Shown piece by piece: positions 33,143-43,624 of a stretch of 49,695 nucleotides of DNA. The translations under genes were made by a program, and so were the position numbers. The stretch's first letter is position 1, and each line of letters opens with the position of its first letter. Below the pieces are notes generated by a model. That model was given only the letters and a program-made list of their open reading frames with translations, did not search any database and had not been told where the DNA came from. The stretch is from Gammaproteobacteria bacterium (GTDB lineage Bacteria > Pseudomonadota > Gammaproteobacteria > 21-64-14), in contig JALUXX010000046.1 in assembly GCA_027013145.1 (NCBI GenBank), positions 1 through 49,695 of the forward strand. Direction: 5' to 3'.

Positions 33143-34533
33143 TTCGACGTCACCCGCTCCGGGACCGGGAGCGCATCGCCCAGTCGCGTAAAGGCCGGCA
33201 TCAACAGGAAGAAGGCCCAATATGCCGCCGGGATCCACCAGCTGCGAACCATGAAGTGGACCGGAATGTCGCCCACGCGAAGCCAGTCGAGCACGAAGAT
33301 TGCGATGCCCGCCGCGACCAGCGCTCCAAAATAAAACCCTCGGCTCCGCGGCTTGTTGTACACCAGGCACAACAGGAAGAAGGAGAAAAACAGCTCATTG
33401 AAGCGGAAACCGATGTCCGCATGGTACGGGGTCGGGGCCTGCGCCCCGAAGTACCCCAATACGATAAACGTGGCCGCGAAACCGATCAGGGCCAGCCGGT
33501 ACATCAATCCGCGATAACGGTGAGACTTCACATGATGGCGGTCGATCCACGGCATAAAGAAGAGGATAAGGATCGCGACGGCCATCGATATGACGCCCAT
33601 CAACTTGTTCGGGACCGAGCGCAGGATCTCGTAGAACGGCAGGAAGTACCATAATGGGCGGATCTCGGGCGGTGTCTGCAACGGATTCGCCCGCACGAAA
33701 TTGTCATGCTCCAGGAACCAGCCCCAGAAATCGGGGCGGAAGAAGATGATGGCGCAGAAGATCGCCAGGAAGACCCCGACGCCGAAGAGGTCCTTGACCG
33801 TGTAATAGGGGTGGAAGGGCACGCCGTCCAGCGGCACGCCGTTCTTGTCCTTGTGCTTCTTGATCTCCACCCCGTCCGGGTTGTTGGATCCGACTTGGTG
33901 CAGGGCGAGGATATGAACGACCACGAGCGCCAGCAGCAGCAGCGGGATGAGCACCACGTGCCAGGCGAAGAAACGGTTGAGCGTGGCACCGGTGATTGCG
34001 AAGTCACCACGCAGCCATACCTCCAGCGGACCGCCGACATAGGGGATGGCGCCGATCAGCGAGGTGATGACGGTCGCGCCCCAGAAGGACATCTGGCCCC
34101 AGGGCAACAGATAGCCCATGAAGGCCTCGGCCATCAGCAGGATGTAGATCGCCACGCCGATGATCCAGATCAGCTCGCGCGGCTTCTTGTGGGACCCGTA
34201 CATCAGCCCGCGGAACATGTGAAGATAGATGATTGCGAAAAACGCCGACGCACCGACCGCATGCATGTAGCGGATCAGCCACCCCCATTTCACGTCGCGC
34301 ATGATGTACTCGACGGAGGCGAACGCGCCGTGCGGGGTCGGCGTGTAGTTCATCGCCAAAAAGATCCCCGTGACGATCTGATTGACGAGCACCAGAAGCG
34401 CTAGGGAGCCGAAGAAATACCAGAAATTGAAATTCTTCGGCGCATAGTATTTGGCGAGATGCTCGTTCCACATCTCGGTGAGCGGGAACCGAGCGTCGAT
34501 CCAGTCGCGTAGCGCCGCAAGCTTGCTGCTCAT
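33139..34533 (-). CDS. petB: Cytochrome b of the bc1 complex
   Basis: This is a 464-residue protein with eight or nine transmembrane segments. Paired heme-ligand histidines lie in HAVGASAFFAIIYLHMFRG and in WHVVLIPLLLLALVVVHILALH. The Qo-site PEWY loop appears as PEIRPLWYFLPFYEILRSVP, so the tetrapeptide itself is not adjacent to WYF as PEWY. It is full length. It oxidises quinol at Qo and reduces quinone at Qi. GGAGACC lies upstream of the ATG. It is the middle gene of petABC. Confidence 0.96.
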   Translation of the reverse strand: MSSKLAALRDWIDARFPLTEMWNEHLAKYYAPKNFNFWYFFGSLALLVLVNQIVTGIFLAMNYTPTPHGAFASVEYIMRDVKWGWLIRYMHAVGASAFFAIIYLHMFRGLMYGSHKKPRELIWIIGVAIYILLMAEAFMGYLLPWGQMSFWGATVITSLIGAIPYVGGPLEVWLRGDFAITGATLNRFFAWHVVLIPLLLLALVVVHILALHQVGSNNPDGVEIKKHKDKNGVPLDGVPFHPYYTVKDLFGVGVFLAIFCAIIFFRPDFWGWFLEHDNFVRANPLQTPPEIRPLWYFLPFYEILRSVPNKLMGVISMAVAILILFFMPWIDRHHVKSHRYRGLMYRLALIGFAATFIVLGYFGAQAPTPYHADIGFRFNELFFSFFLLCLVYNKPRSRGFYFGALVAAGIAIFVLDWLRVGDIPVHFMVRSWWIPAAYWAFFLLMPAFTRLGDALPVPERVTSK

Positions 34534-34572
34534 CTTGAGAAGGTCTCCTCGAGGAAGGTCCTGGGAATCCGG

Positions 34573-35205
34573 TTACCAGATGGCAGGCTGCCAGTTCTGA
34601 TCCTTGCCGCCCTTGAGCGAGCCCACCCGGATCACCGTCTCGCTACGGTAGTGATAGGGCGGGACGGGGATGTTGAGAGGGGCGGGGGATCCGTCGATGA
34701 CACGGGCCGCGAGGTCATAACGCGATCCGTGGCACGGGCAGAAGAAACCCCCGACCCAGGACGGACCCAGGTCCGGCGGTGCGATCTGCGGGCGGTAGGT
34801 CGGGATGCAGCCCAGGTGCGTGCAAATCGCGACCGCCACGAACAGCTCAGGCTTCAGCGAGCGGTGCCAGTTGACCACCGGAGGTCCGAACTGCTGCGGT
34901 TCCTTGGAATCCGGATCCTTGAGCGTCTCGATGAGTTTCGGATCCTTCAGCGTCTTGAGCTGCGCCTCGCTGCGGTGTAACACCCACACCGGGCGCGAAC
35001 GCCACATCACCGTAATCAACTGCCCGGGTTCGAGTTTGCTGACGTCGACGTCGATGGGGGCCCCCGCTGCCTGCGCCGCCACGCTGGGCTCCATCGAGCG
35101 GACAAACGGGACGACCGTCAGACCCGCGATCACCCCGCCCACGACCGTAGTGGCCGCCGTCAGAAAGCGTCGCCGCTGGAGATTCTCTGGAATATCGGCT
35201 GCCAT
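34573..35205 (-). CDS. petA: Rieske iron-sulfur protein of the bc1 complex
   Basis: This is a 210-residue protein. A Tat-type N-terminus (RRRFLTAATTVVGG, residues 11-24) acts as a membrane anchor. The [2Fe-2S] ligands are in CTHLGC (128-133) and CPCHGS (156-161). It moves electrons from quinol to cytochrome c1. GAGGAAC precedes the ATG at 35205; longer readings lack a ribosome site. It is the first gene of the operon, with a leader of about 230 nt if the -10 at 35441 is used. Confidence 0.96.
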   Translation of the reverse strand: MAADIPENLQRRRFLTAATTVVGGVIAGLTVVPFVRSMEPSVAAQAAGAPIDVDVSKLEPGQLITVMWRSRPVWVLHRSEAQLKTLKDPKLIETLKDPDSKEPQQFGPPVVNWHRSLKPELFVAVAICTHLGCIPTYRPQIAPPDLGPSWVGGFFCPCHGSRYDLAARVIDGSPAPLNIPVPPYHYRSETVIRVGSLKGGKDQNWQPAIW

Positions 35206-35440
35206 GCTGTTCCTCGAGGCTATACGCTGGTGAACCTGCGTCCCGGGCCAAGGCCTGCGCAGCGACGCGCTTGCCGCGTCGGCCTCCGAACCGGGCCCGG
35301 TGTGCACCACCGCAGGCCGCATCGGGCCCGCAACCGTGCAGGAATCCCGATAGCTGCAGACCTGCGCGCGCCGCGCAGATCGGGCTTCGCGTCACCGTCG
35401 CCCTGACCCGTCGCCCTGGCCGCGCCGGTTCGGCGCGCGC

Positions 35441-35484
35441 ACTATAAACGAACCGCAACCAAATTGCCACCCCGGTACCGGGGT
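35441..35484 (-). promoter_or_regulatory. Possible petABC promoter with a 16-bp palindrome at the -40 region
   Basis: On the minus strand TATAGT (35441-35446) is a good -10; the -35 is poor. A perfect palindrome ACCCCGGTACCGGGGT (35469-35484) is centred about 42 bp upstream of the expected start point, the usual place for an activator site. The 303-bp gap 35206-35508 holds no gene. Confidence 0.4.
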
Positions 35485-35508
35485 AAAAATCGGCCGTTGC
35501 AAGCGCGG

Positions 35509-36147
35509 TCAGGCGACCATCGGCTCCTTGACCCCATTGCGGCACCGCAACACCTTCCAGTAACCGAACAGGTTCGCCCGGCAGGCCTCGACCACGTTCA
35601 ACTGCGTGGTTTCCAGGAACTGGTCCAGATCCAGATCCGGACGAAAACCGGCGAGCTTCGACAGCGGCGACATCAACTCTTCGGAGGCGCCGATCAGCGG
35701 GTGGCGTGAGCGAAAATGATTTACGATATAGATCTCGCCCCCGGGTTTGCACACCCGGCGCATCTCGTCCACGAGACGCGCGGGATCCGGTACGACCGAG
35801 ACCACGTACATTGCAACGACCTTGTCGAAGCTGTCGTCAGGGAACTGCATGTGCTCGGCATCCATCTCGATGACCGCCTCGACCTGTGTAAGATCGCGAT
35901 CGCGCACACGTTGGCGCGCCTTCTCCAGCATCTCCGCGGAGATGTCGATGCCGACCACGCGGGCATGCGACGGATAGAGCGGTAACGACAGCCCCGTTCC
36001 GACGCCGACCTCGAGGACACGATCGCCGGGACGGGTATTCAGGGACTGGACGATGAGCTTGCGGGCGGGATGGAAGATCGGACCGAACAGGGCGTCGTAT
36101 ACTCGGGCATAGCGACGGTAGGCACTCTTGATCGAATCGATGTTCAC
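35509..36147 (-). CDS. SAM-dependent methyltransferase, PmtA-like (phospholipid N-methyltransferase)
   Basis: This is a 212-residue class I methyltransferase. The SAM site is VLEVGVGTG near residue 45, followed by [14 protein letters not shown] and the motif-II region [18 protein letters not shown]. The overall layout ([21 protein letters not shown] start) is that of Rhodobacter-type phosphatidylethanolamine N-methyltransferase, which makes phosphatidylcholine; UbiE-like quinone methylation is the main alternative. A GGAGAGG site precedes the ATG. It sits just upstream of petABC but may have its own promoter. Confidence 0.85.
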   Translation of the reverse strand: MNIDSIKSAYRRYARVYDALFGPIFHPARKLIVQSLNTRPGDRVLEVGVGTGLSLPLYPSHARVVGIDISAEMLEKARQRVRDRDLTQVEAVIEMDAEHMQFPDDSFDKVVAMYVVSVVPDPARLVDEMRRVCKPGGEIYIVNHFRSRHPLIGASEELMSPLSKLAGFRPDLDLDQFLETTQLNVVEACRANLFGYWKVLRCRNGVKEPMVA

Positions 36148-36478
36148 CGGTACCTCTCCTGCCGATCAATGGAATCGTCCCGGCGCAACCGTCCGGAGGC
36201 GTAAGCGGGTTCCGCAGGTTCCGAGATTCTATACAATTTTCAAGCAAATAAAACCCGCCGTCCGAACTCCGTCCCATCCGTACACAAAAACAGTGGCTTA
36301 CATCGCACGACGGCGCCCGCCGGCACAACAGCGGTGCGGCGCTTCGCCGCCGGCGGTCGCGACGGCGCGCGGTCGGCGCCGCGCATCCCCCGCTTCGCGC
36401 CTTGTGCTACCCTGTCGCCCTCGCCGGGGGCCGGCCGCTCCCGCCCGTCCGGCGCGCCACGCAACGGGAAGCACGCGA
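36148..36478. other. Divergent intergenic region between the methyltransferase gene and fabA
   Basis: About 330 bp without a gene. The part at 36225-36305 is AT-rich; on the minus strand it contains TATAGA (36228-36233), a possible -10 for the methyltransferase gene. The rest, nearest fabA, is GC-rich with no clear promoter. No repeat or structured RNA is evident. Confidence 0.5.
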
Positions 36479-36994
36479 TTGATCCAGAAAGACGCCTATG
36501 GCTATGAGGAACTGCTGCAGTGCGCACGCGGCGAACTGTTCGGCCCGGGAAACGCGCAGTTGCCGCTGCCGCCGATGCTCATGTTCGACCGCATCACGCG
36601 GATCGCCGCCGACGAGGGGGCCCACGGAAAGGGGCTGATCACCGCGGAGCTGGATGTCCACGCGAAGCTGTGGTTCTTCGACTGCCACTTTCAGGGCGAC
36701 CCGGTCATGCCCGGATGTCTCGGCCTCGATGCCCTATGGCAACTGCTCGGCTTTTTCCTGGGCTGGATGGGCGGACCCGGCCGCGGACGCGCGCTGGGCG
36801 TCGGTGAGGTCAAATTCTCCGGGCAGATCACGCCGGAATGCCGCCGCGTCGCCTACCGCGTGGACGTCAAGCGCGTGATCATGCGACGCCTCTATATGGG
36901 GATCGCCGACGGTACCGTCACCGCGGACGGGCGCGAGATCTACTCGGCGACGGGTCTCCGGGTCGGACTGTTCGCCGGCATGGAAGGTTTCTGA
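36479..36994 (+). CDS. fabA: 3-hydroxydecanoyl-ACP dehydratase/isomerase
   Basis: This is a 171-residue enzyme (E. coli 172). GRGELFG and PMLMFDR start the hot-dog fold, and the active site is His70 in [16 protein letters not shown] with Asp84. It dehydrates 3-hydroxydecanoyl-ACP and isomerises the product, starting unsaturated fatty acid synthesis. A TTG at 36479 with GGGAAG upstream gives the right N-terminus, since no ATG or GTG fits. It lies 27 bp before fabB, forming the usual pair. Confidence 0.95.
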   Translation: MIQKDAYGYEELLQCARGELFGPGNAQLPLPPMLMFDRITRIAADEGAHGKGLITAELDVHAKLWFFDCHFQGDPVMPGCLGLDALWQLLGFFLGWMGGPGRGRALGVGEVKFSGQITPECRRVAYRVDVKRVIMRRLYMGIADGTVTADGREIYSATGLRVGLFAGMEGF

Positions 36995-37021
36995 GGGCTG
37001 CATCTTCTAGGGGGTACGGTC

Positions 37022-38239
37022 GTGAGGCGCGTCGTTGTAACGGGGCTGGGGGTGGTTTCCAGCATCGGAAGTAACCGCGAAGAGGTGCGCGAGGCCCTGC
37101 GCGAAGGCCGCTCGGGGATCGGATTCAGCGAGGAGTACGCCGAACTCGGTTTTCGCAGCCGCGTCCTCGGTCCGCTGCATGTGGACCTCGCCGAGGCCAT
37201 CGACCGGCGCGCGCGACGGATGATGGGCGACGCGGCCGCCTACAGTTACCTGGCGATGCGCGAGGCGATCGAGGACGCAGGGCTGGAGCCCGGCGATATC
37301 TCCCACCCCCTCACCGGCGTCATCACCGGATCGGGCGGGGCCTCGACGGCCAACACGGTCGAGGCGATCGACCTGTTGCGCGCCAAGGGGGCGCGCAGGG
37401 TCGGGCCGTTCATGGTCCCGCGCACCATGGGCAGCACGACCTCGGCGAACCTCTCGACCCTGTTCGGAATCAAGGGCGTGAGCTACTCGATCAGCTCGGC
37501 CTGCGCCACCAGCGCCCATTGCATCGGCAACGGCTGCGAGCTGATCCAACTGGGCAAGCAGGACATCGTCTTCGCCGGCGGCGGCGAGGAACTGCACTGG
37601 TCGATGACGCTGCTATTCGACGCGATGGGGGCCCTGTCCTCCAAGTTCAACGACACCCCGCAGAGCGCATCGCGCCCGTATGACGCCGCGCGCGACGGTT
37701 TCGTCATCTCCGGCGGCGGCGGCATCGTCGTGCTCGAGGAACTAGAGCACGCGCGTGCGCGCGGGGCGAAGATCTATGCCGAGGTGGTGGGTTACGGCGC
37801 CACTTCGGACGGCAGTGACATGGTCGCCCCCTCGGGCGAGGGTGCGGTACGCTGCATGCGTCAGGCGATGCGCGGGATCGACGCCGTGCCCGACTACATC
37901 AATGCCCACGGCACGAGCACGCCGGTGGGCGACCTGCGTGAGCTGGAGGCCATCCGCGAGGTGTTCGGCGAGCGGATCCCGCTGATCAGCTCGACGAAAT
38001 CGCTGACCGGCCACGCACTGGGTGCGGCCGGGGTCAACGAGGCCATCTACTGCCTGCTGATGATGGAGGCCGGCTTCGTCGCGGCCTCCGCCAACATCTC
38101 CGAGTTGGATCCCGCCGCAGAGGGAATGCCCATCGTGCGCGAGCGCCGCGACGACGTGGAACTCGACCTGGTGTTGTCCAATAGCTTCGGCTTCGGCGGC
38201 ACCAACGCCTGCTTGGTCCTGCGCCGCTACCGGGGCTGA
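37022..38239 (+). CDS. fabB: Beta-ketoacyl-ACP synthase I
   Basis: This is a 405-residue thiolase-fold enzyme. The nucleophile is Cys161 in [10 protein letters not shown], and the two catalytic histidines lie in [11 protein letters not shown] and TGHALGAAG. The C-terminal SFGFGGTNA is intact. It elongates unsaturated acyl chains with malonyl-ACP. The start is GTG at 37022 after a G-rich ribosome site. Together with FabA it indicates the anaerobic (FabA-FabB) unsaturated fatty acid route of gammaproteobacteria. Confidence 0.96.
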   Translation: MRRVVVTGLGVVSSIGSNREEVREALREGRSGIGFSEEYAELGFRSRVLGPLHVDLAEAIDRRARRMMGDAAAYSYLAMREAIEDAGLEPGDISHPLTGVITGSGGASTANTVEAIDLLRAKGARRVGPFMVPRTMGSTTSANLSTLFGIKGVSYSISSACATSAHCIGNGCELIQLGKQDIVFAGGGEELHWSMTLLFDAMGALSSKFNDTPQSASRPYDAARDGFVISGGGGIVVLEELEHARARGAKIYAEVVGYGATSDGSDMVAPSGEGAVRCMRQAMRGIDAVPDYINAHGTSTPVGDLRELEAIREVFGERIPLISSTKSLTGHALGAAGVNEAIYCLLMMEAGFVAASANISELDPAAEGMPIVRERRDDVELDLVLSNSFGFGGTNACLVLRRYRG

Positions 38240-38264
38240 GCGGCGCGGCGGTCGCGGCGCGGGT

Positions 38265-39854
38265 TCAATGCTCGCGCGTGGCGTGGAAGCGAACCTCCGG
38301 CCAGCGCTCCTGCGCCAGTTCGAGGTTGACCCGGGTGGGGGCCAGGTAGGTCAGGTTCCCGGCCCCGTCCAGCGCGAGATTGACCTCGGCCTTGGTGCGG
38401 AACTCCGCCAGCCGCTTGGGGTCGGGACACTCCACCCAGCGGGCCATCGTCACTTTGACCGGCTCATAGGTGCAGTCGACTCCGTATTCGTGCCGCAGCC
38501 GGTAGGCGACGACGTCGAACTGCAGCGCGCCGACCGCCCCCAGGATCAGGTCGTTGCCGAACAGCGGCCGGAAGACCTGCGTCGCACCTTCCTCGCTGAG
38601 CTGCACGAGTCCCTTCTGCAGGGCCTTCATGCGCATCGGGTCGCGCAGCACGACGCGGCGGAACAGTTCCGGCGCAAAGTTCGGTATACCGACGAAGTGC
38701 AGATCCTCCCCGGCGGTGAAGGTATCGCCGATCTGGATCGTGCCGTGGTTGTAAAGACCAATGATGTCGCCGGGGTAGGCCCGCTCGACGTGCTCGCGTT
38801 CCCGTGCCATGAACGTCATCGCGTTCGCGATCTGAACGTCGCGCCCGATGCGCACCTGGCGCATGCGCATCCCCTTCTCGTACACGCCGGAGGTGATCCG
38901 CAGGAAGGCGATCCGGTCGCGGTGCTGCGGGTCCATGTTCGCCTGGATCTTGAAGACGAAGCCGCTGAACGCCGCTTCACCGGGCTCGACCGTGCGCGTG
39001 CGCGTGGGACGCGGCAGCGGCGGCGGTGCGTGTTCGACGAAGGCGTCGAGCAGCTCGCGCACACCGAACGCGTTGATGGCCGAGCCGAAGAACACCGGCG
39101 TGAGCGCGCCGGAGCGGTATTCCGGAACGGAGAATTCGTGGCTGGCGCCGCGCACCAGTTCGATCTCCTCGCGCAGCTCCGCCGCCTGGGCGCCCAACGC
39201 CTCGTCGATGAGCGGGTTGTCGAGACCACGGACCAGGCGCCCCTCCGCGGGGCGGCCGGGGCCGGCGCCGCGCTGCGCCTCGATCAGGCGAACGGTATCG
39301 TCGAACAGCCGGTAGACCCCGCGGAAGCGGCGCCCGCTGCCGATCGGCCAGGTCACCGGCGCGCAGCGGATGCCGAGCACCGTCTCGATCTCGTCCATCA
39401 GCTCCACCGCGTCGCGGCCTTCGCGGTCAAGCTTGTTGATGAAGGTCATGATCGGCATGTCGCGCAGCCGGCAGACCTCCATCAGTTTGATCGTGCGCTC
39501 CTCGACGCCGCGTGCGGCGTCGATCACCATGAGCGCGGAATCGACCGCCGTGAGCGTGCGATAGGTGTCCTCGGAGAAGTCCTCGTGCCCCGGGGTGTCG
39601 AGCAGATTGACGATGCGCCCGCCATAGGGGAACTGCATGACCGATGAGGTCACCGAGATGCCGCGCTGCTTCTCGAGTTCCATCCAGTCGGAAGTCGCGT
39701 GGCGCGCGGCCTTGCGCCCCTTCACTGCGCCGGCGAGCTGGATCGCCCCGCCGAAGAGCAGCAGCTTTTCCGTCAGGGTGGTCTTCCCTGCGTCCGGGTG
39801 GGAGATGATCGCGAAGGTCCGCCGCCGGGCGGCCTCGTCGGAGAGATCGGTCAT
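38265..39854 (-). CDS. prfC: Peptide chain release factor 3
   Basis: This is a 529-residue GTPase, the same length as E. coli RF3. It has G1 [10 protein letters not shown]2 [13 protein letters not shown]3 [15 protein letters not shown] and G4 NKLDREG. It removes RF1 or RF2 from the ribosome after peptide release. The ATG at 39854 was chosen by family length, since the ribosome site is weak and a longer reading adds 34 poor residues. It converges on fabB with a 25-bp gap. Terminal residues KFHATREH-like (VRFHATREH) are normal. Confidence 0.96.
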   Translation of the reverse strand: MTDLSDEAARRRTFAIISHPDAGKTTLTEKLLLFGGAIQLAGAVKGRKAARHATSDWMELEKQRGISVTSSVMQFPYGGRIVNLLDTPGHEDFSEDTYRTLTAVDSALMVIDAARGVEERTIKLMEVCRLRDMPIMTFINKLDREGRDAVELMDEIETVLGIRCAPVTWPIGSGRRFRGVYRLFDDTVRLIEAQRGAGPGRPAEGRLVRGLDNPLIDEALGAQAAELREEIELVRGASHEFSVPEYRSGALTPVFFGSAINAFGVRELLDAFVEHAPPPLPRPTRTRTVEPGEAAFSGFVFKIQANMDPQHRDRIAFLRITSGVYEKGMRMRQVRIGRDVQIANAMTFMAREREHVERAYPGDIIGLYNHGTIQIGDTFTAGEDLHFVGIPNFAPELFRRVVLRDPMRMKALQKGLVQLSEEGATQVFRPLFGNDLILGAVGALQFDVVAYRLRHEYGVDCTYEPVKVTMARWVECPDPKRLAEFRTKAEVNLALDGAGNLTYLAPTRVNLELAQERWPEVRFHATREH

Positions 39855-39975
39855 GGTGAGGACGCCGCGAAGGCGGCGGCATACGTTGCGAATGGGATCC
39901 GGCCGCGGATTATAGTCGGTCGGCGGGCCGAGGCGGCGCGCTCGAGGCCGCGACATGCCACGCCGGGCGATCCAA

Positions 39976-40001
39976 CAAAAACCCCGCCTTGCGGCGGGGT
40001 T
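39976..40001 (-). terminator. Rho-independent terminator of the cold-shock gene
   Basis: On the minus strand AACCCCGCC-GCAA-GGCGGGGTT is followed by TTTGTT. It lies 27 bp past the cold-shock gene stop and separates it from prfC. Confidence 0.9.
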
Positions 40002-40028
40002 CGTACCGCGATACGCCTCGCGGGGGGT

Positions 40029-40235
40029 TCAACCGGCAGCGCTGACCTGGGTCGCCTGCAGTCCCTTGGGTCCACGCTGGACCTCGAAGGTGACGCTCTG
40101 GCCTTCGGTCAGGGTCTTGAAACCCGACCCCTGAATGGCGGAGTAGTGAACGAAGACATCCTCTCCCCCGTCCGCCGGGGAGATGAAGCCGAAGCCCTTG
40201 GATTCGTTGAACCACTTGACAGTTCCGTTACGCAT
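40029..40235 (-). CDS. cspA: Cold-shock-domain protein (CspA family)
   Basis: This is a 68-residue single OB-fold protein. [18 protein letters not shown] contains RNP1 (KGFGFI), VFVHYSAI is RNP2, and the end is GLQATQV. It binds single-stranded nucleic acids and melts RNA structure. The ATG at 40235 follows GAGGTCTG; an ATG-like start seven codons earlier was not used. A -10-like TATACT (40359-40364, minus) would give a leader of about 115 nt, in keeping with thermoregulated csp mRNAs. An intrinsic terminator follows. Confidence 0.95.
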   Translation of the reverse strand: MRNGTVKWFNESKGFGFISPADGGEDVFVHYSAIQGSGFKTLTEGQSVTFEVQRGPKGLQATQVSAAG

Positions 40236-40364
40236 GCTTTGACAGACCTCAGACAATTACGGATCGGGTTTGCGTGCAGTGGCACGGAGCGGAGTTCACA
40301 GGAGGGACCCGACGGGTACTACCGGATACGACCGATCGACGGCGACTGCACGGCGCGCAGTATA
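40236..40364 (-). promoter_or_regulatory. Long 5' leader and possible promoter of the cold-shock gene
   Basis: TATACT at 40359-40364 (minus strand) is a good -10 with no convincing -35. The untranslated leader to the ATG would be about 115 nt. Long leaders that refold with temperature are known for csp genes. The remaining gap 40365-40721 before the next gene shows no gene or clear repeat. Confidence 0.35.
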
Positions 40365-40721
40365 TCGCAACGCCGCCGCAAAAACCACTGGCCCGCGTTT
40401 CTCACCGGGATCGCGCCGGGATCGCGGAAGCAGGCGCCGCTCTGGAAGGAAAGTGGTAGCCACAGCTACTCTGGACTGAAGAGCACCCCTGCGAAGGCGA
40501 AGACCGGCCTAAACCGTGATAGGCCGACGGCGCAAACGCAGTGTCGGCACCCGATTCCCCGCTATCGTGCCGGATACCTCCCTCGTTCCGGGGCCCTGCG
40601 CCGTAGCCGTCGGCCGCCCGGCGAGAAATGCGGGCTAGAGGCCGCCGGGCCGGTAGAATGGGCCCGCCCCGGGGACCACCGCTGTCCCCGGGGCCCCGGC
40701 CCGTCCGCCGAGAGGATCGCC

Positions 40722-41627
40722 ATGACCCGCAGACCCGCCGCCGGCGCGCTCCTTGCGCTCGCCGCCCTGGCCCTGATCTGGGGATACAACTGGGTCATCA
40801 TGAAGCGCGCCCTGCACGACGCCGGGCCGTTCACGTTCGCCGCCCTGCGCGCGCTGCTCGGGGCGCTGGCCCTGTTTGCCGTGCTCGCCGCGCGGCGCCG
40901 ACCCCTGCGCCCGGCGCACCTGCCGGGTATGCTCGTACTCGGTCTGCTGCAGACCACCGGATTTCTCGGCTTCGTGATCTGGGCGCTGGTCGGCGGCGGC
41001 GCCGGACGCACCGCGGTGCTCGCCTATACCATGCCATTGTGGCTGCTGGTGCTGGCGTGGCCGCTGCTCGGCGAACGCATCCGCGGCCTGCAATGGGCCG
41101 CGGTCGCCGCCGCCGCGGCGGGGCTGGTGCTCATCCTCCAGCCGTGGCGTATGCACGCCCATGTGCTGAGCATCGTCCTCGCCATGCTCGGCGGCGTCTC
41201 CTGGGCCCTGGCCGCAATCTGGGCCAAACACCTGCGCCGCCGCGTCGACCTGGAACTGCTCTCGCTGACCGCCTGGCAGATGCTGCTCGGCGCGCTGCCG
41301 CTCATCCTCGTCGCCCTGTGGCGGGAACCGCAACCGGTGAGCTGGACGCCCTACTTCGCCGCCGCGCTCGCCTACAACGCCCTGCTCGCCACGGCGCTGG
41401 CGTGGCTGCTGTGGCTCTACGCGCTCGACCGCCTGCCCGCCGGCATCGCCGGCATGGGCACGCTCGCCGTCCCGGTCATCGGGCTCGTATCGGCCTGGCT
41501 GCGCCTCGGCGAGCGCCCGGCCCCGCTCGAGGCCGCCGGCATGGCGCTGATCCTCGCCGGGCTGGCGATCCTCGCCGTCCAGCGCCTGCGGGCGGGGACC
41601 GCCGAGGAGCTGCCGCCGCAGGATTGA
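40722..41627 (+). CDS. EamA/DMT-family transporter
   Basis: This is a 301-residue protein with ten hydrophobic segments in two EamA repeats. The start MTRRPAAGALLALAALALIWGYNWVIMK has the IWGxN signature, and the second repeat starts near GVSWALAAIWAKHL. It probably exports an amino acid or metabolite; the substrate is unknown. AGAGGA precedes the ATG at 40722. It converges on the Old Yellow Enzyme gene. Confidence 0.9.
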   Translation: MTRRPAAGALLALAALALIWGYNWVIMKRALHDAGPFTFAALRALLGALALFAVLAARRRPLRPAHLPGMLVLGLLQTTGFLGFVIWALVGGGAGRTAVLAYTMPLWLLVLAWPLLGERIRGLQWAAVAAAAAGLVLILQPWRMHAHVLSIVLAMLGGVSWALAAIWAKHLRRRVDLELLSLTAWQMLLGALPLILVALWREPQPVSWTPYFAAALAYNALLATALAWLLWLYALDRLPAGIAGMGTLAVPVIGLVSAWLRLGERPAPLEAAGMALILAGLAILAVQRLRAGTAEELPPQD

Positions 41628-41680
41628 CCCCGATCCCGGGGATACACCGCGATGCACGCTCCGAATCAGGCGCGGGCGGC

Positions 41681-42745
41681 TCACTTGCGGGCGCGCGCGT
41701 ATTGCACCGGCCAGTCCACCTCGGCACCGAGGACGTGCGCGGCGCGCAACGGCCAGTAGGGATCGCGCAACAGCTCGCGGCCGAGGAACACCGCATCGGC
41801 CTGCCCGCTGCGCAGGATGTGCTCGGCCTGGACCGGTTCGGTGATGAGTCCCACCGCAGCCGTGGGGACCGCGGCGCGCTCCCGGATCGCCTGCGCGAAC
41901 GGCGCCTGAAAACCCGGACCGGCGGGGATCTCCGCGTCCGGCACCAGCCCGCCGCTGGAGCAGTCAACGAGATCAATGCCCAGTTCGCGCAGCCGCGCGG
42001 CGAGCGCCACCGACTGCTCCAGGTCCCAGCCACCTTCGACCCAGTCCGTGGCCGAGATCCGCACCAGCACCGGGAGCTCGTCGGGCCAGGCCGCGCGAAC
42101 CGCCTGCGCGACCCGCAGCGGCAGGCGCATGCGGTTCTCGAGCGGGCCGCCGTACTCGTCGGTGCGCCGGTTCGAGAGCGGCGAGAGAAAGGAATGCAGC
42201 AGATAGCCGTGCGCCATATGCACTTCGACGACCTCGAAGCCGGCGTCGCGTGCGTGGCCCGCCGCGGCCCGGAACGCCTCCACCACCGCCTCGATCCCGG
42301 CCGCGTCCAGCGCTTCGGGCCGGGGGTAATCGGATGCGAACGGGAGCGGGCTGGGCGCAACGGGCGTCCATCCGCCCGCCCCGGCCGCGAGCGGCCCACC
42401 ACCGCGCCAGGGCACGTCGGTGGAGGCCTTGCGCCCGGCGTGGGCGAGCTGGATCGCGGGCACCGCACCCTGCTCGCGCACGAACTGCGTGATGCGCCGG
42501 AAAGCCTGCGCGTGATCCTGCGACCAGATGCCGGAGTCCGCCGGCGAGATCCGCCCCTCCGGCGTCACGGCACTGGCCTCGACCATGACCAGCCCGGCCC
42601 CGCCCACGGCACGGCTGCCCAGGTGGACGAGGTGCCAGTCGCCCGGAAGCCCGTCGCGGCTCGAATACTGGCACATCGGCGAGACGAAGACGCGGTTGCG
42701 CAGGCGCAGCCCGCGCAGCTCCATCGGCGTGAACAGCAGACTCAT
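41681..42745 (-). CDS. Old Yellow Enzyme-type NADPH:flavin oxidoreductase (YqjM/NamA-like)
   Basis: This is a 354-residue TIM barrel. It has VSPMCQYSS at the FMN/substrate Cys position of the YqjM class, [10 protein letters not shown], and [19 protein letters not shown] plus RTDEYGG, all hallmarks. It reduces activated C=C bonds using NADPH and is linked to detoxification of electrophiles. GGAGGG precedes the ATG at 42745. Further upstream reading overlaps the divergent gene's promoter and was dropped. Confidence 0.94.
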   Translation of the reverse strand: MSLLFTPMELRGLRLRNRVFVSPMCQYSSRDGLPGDWHLVHLGSRAVGGAGLVMVEASAVTPEGRISPADSGIWSQDHAQAFRRITQFVREQGAVPAIQLAHAGRKASTDVPWRGGGPLAAGAGGWTPVAPSPLPFASDYPRPEALDAAGIEAVVEAFRAAAGHARDAGFEVVEVHMAHGYLLHSFLSPLSNRRTDEYGGPLENRMRLPLRVAQAVRAAWPDELPVLVRISATDWVEGGWDLEQSVALAARLRELGIDLVDCSSGGLVPDAEIPAGPGFQAPFAQAIRERAAVPTAAVGLITEPVQAEHILRSGQADAVFLGRELLRDPYWPLRAAHVLGAEVDWPVQYARARK

Positions 42746-42878
42746 GGGATCGCCCTCCGTACATAAGAACCACGCGTCGGATCCGCGCCGGCACGCGGCG
42801 GCGGGGACCGATGACGCGGCGCACCGCCCATCCGGTATCATAAGACCGACCGATGTCCGCGAAGTGCCCCGGAGGACC

Positions 42879-43604
42879 ATGGCCACCGCCGACCCCGCCC
42901 GCGTCGCCCGCACGCTGCTGCGCTCGCGCCGCTACGGGGCGCTGTCGACGCTGTCGGTGGAGATGGACGGCTGGCCCTTCGGCTCGCTTGCACCCTACGT
43001 CACGACCCACGACGGCACGCCGGTCGTACTGCTCTCGCGCCTCGCCGAGCACACGCGCAACCTGCTCGCGGATCCGCGCGCGAGCCTCATGGCGCGGGAG
43101 CCCTCGGGCGGAGGCGACGCGCAGGCCGTCGGCCGCGTCACGATACTGGCGCGTGCGGCCCGCACGAGCGTCGACGCGGCCTTCCGCGCCCGCTTCGTCC
43201 GGCACCTGCCCGAGGCCGAGGGATACCTGGGGCTGGGCGATTTCGACTTCTATCGCCTCGAGGTCGAACGGGTGCGCTACATCGGCGGCTTCGGCGCCAT
43301 CCACTGGATCGGGCGCGCGGACTTCCTGCTACAGATCCCCGACGACACCCTCGCCGCCGCCGAGGCGGCGGCGGTCGAACACGTGAACGCCGCGCACGCC
43401 GACGCCCTGCGCGCGCTCTGCCGCCTCCACCATGCCATCGCCTGCACCGAACCGCGCCTGCTCGGCTACGATCCAGAGGGCCTCGACGTGGACGCCGGCG
43501 CGGAACACGGGCACCGCCTCTTGCGCATCCCGTTCCCGGCGCCGCTATTCACCCCCGAAGAACTACGGGCGACCCTGGCGCGGATGGCACGGGCCGCGCG
43601 CTGA
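42879..43604 (+). CDS. HugZ-like protein (PNPOx-type split barrel + DUF2470)
   Basis: This is a 241-residue protein. A pyridoxamine-phosphate-oxidase-like split barrel (about 5-155; [21 protein letters not shown]) is joined to a DUF2470 domain (160-240; [16 protein letters not shown]). This is the layout of HugZ/HutZ heme-degrading proteins. Whether it binds heme is unknown. An ideal GGAGG site precedes the ATG at 42879. It diverges from the Old Yellow Enzyme gene across 133 bp. No heme uptake genes are near, so a general heme or flavin role is possible. Confidence 0.85.
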   Translation: MATADPARVARTLLRSRRYGALSTLSVEMDGWPFGSLAPYVTTHDGTPVVLLSRLAEHTRNLLADPRASLMAREPSGGGDAQAVGRVTILARAARTSVDAAFRARFVRHLPEAEGYLGLGDFDFYRLEVERVRYIGGFGAIHWIGRADFLLQIPDDTLAAAEAAAVEHVNAAHADALRALCRLHHAIACTEPRLLGYDPEGLDVDAGAEHGHRLLRIPFPAPLFTPEELRATLARMARAAR

Positions 43605-43624
43605 CGCGGTGCGCCCGCCGCCCG

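Noticed and set aside
32315-33334. A plus-strand frame with a very good ribosome site (AGGAGAGAGT-ATG) opposite petC
   Set aside because: After a few codons it runs antisense through petC and into petB with motif-free sequence; the ribosome-like site looks accidental.
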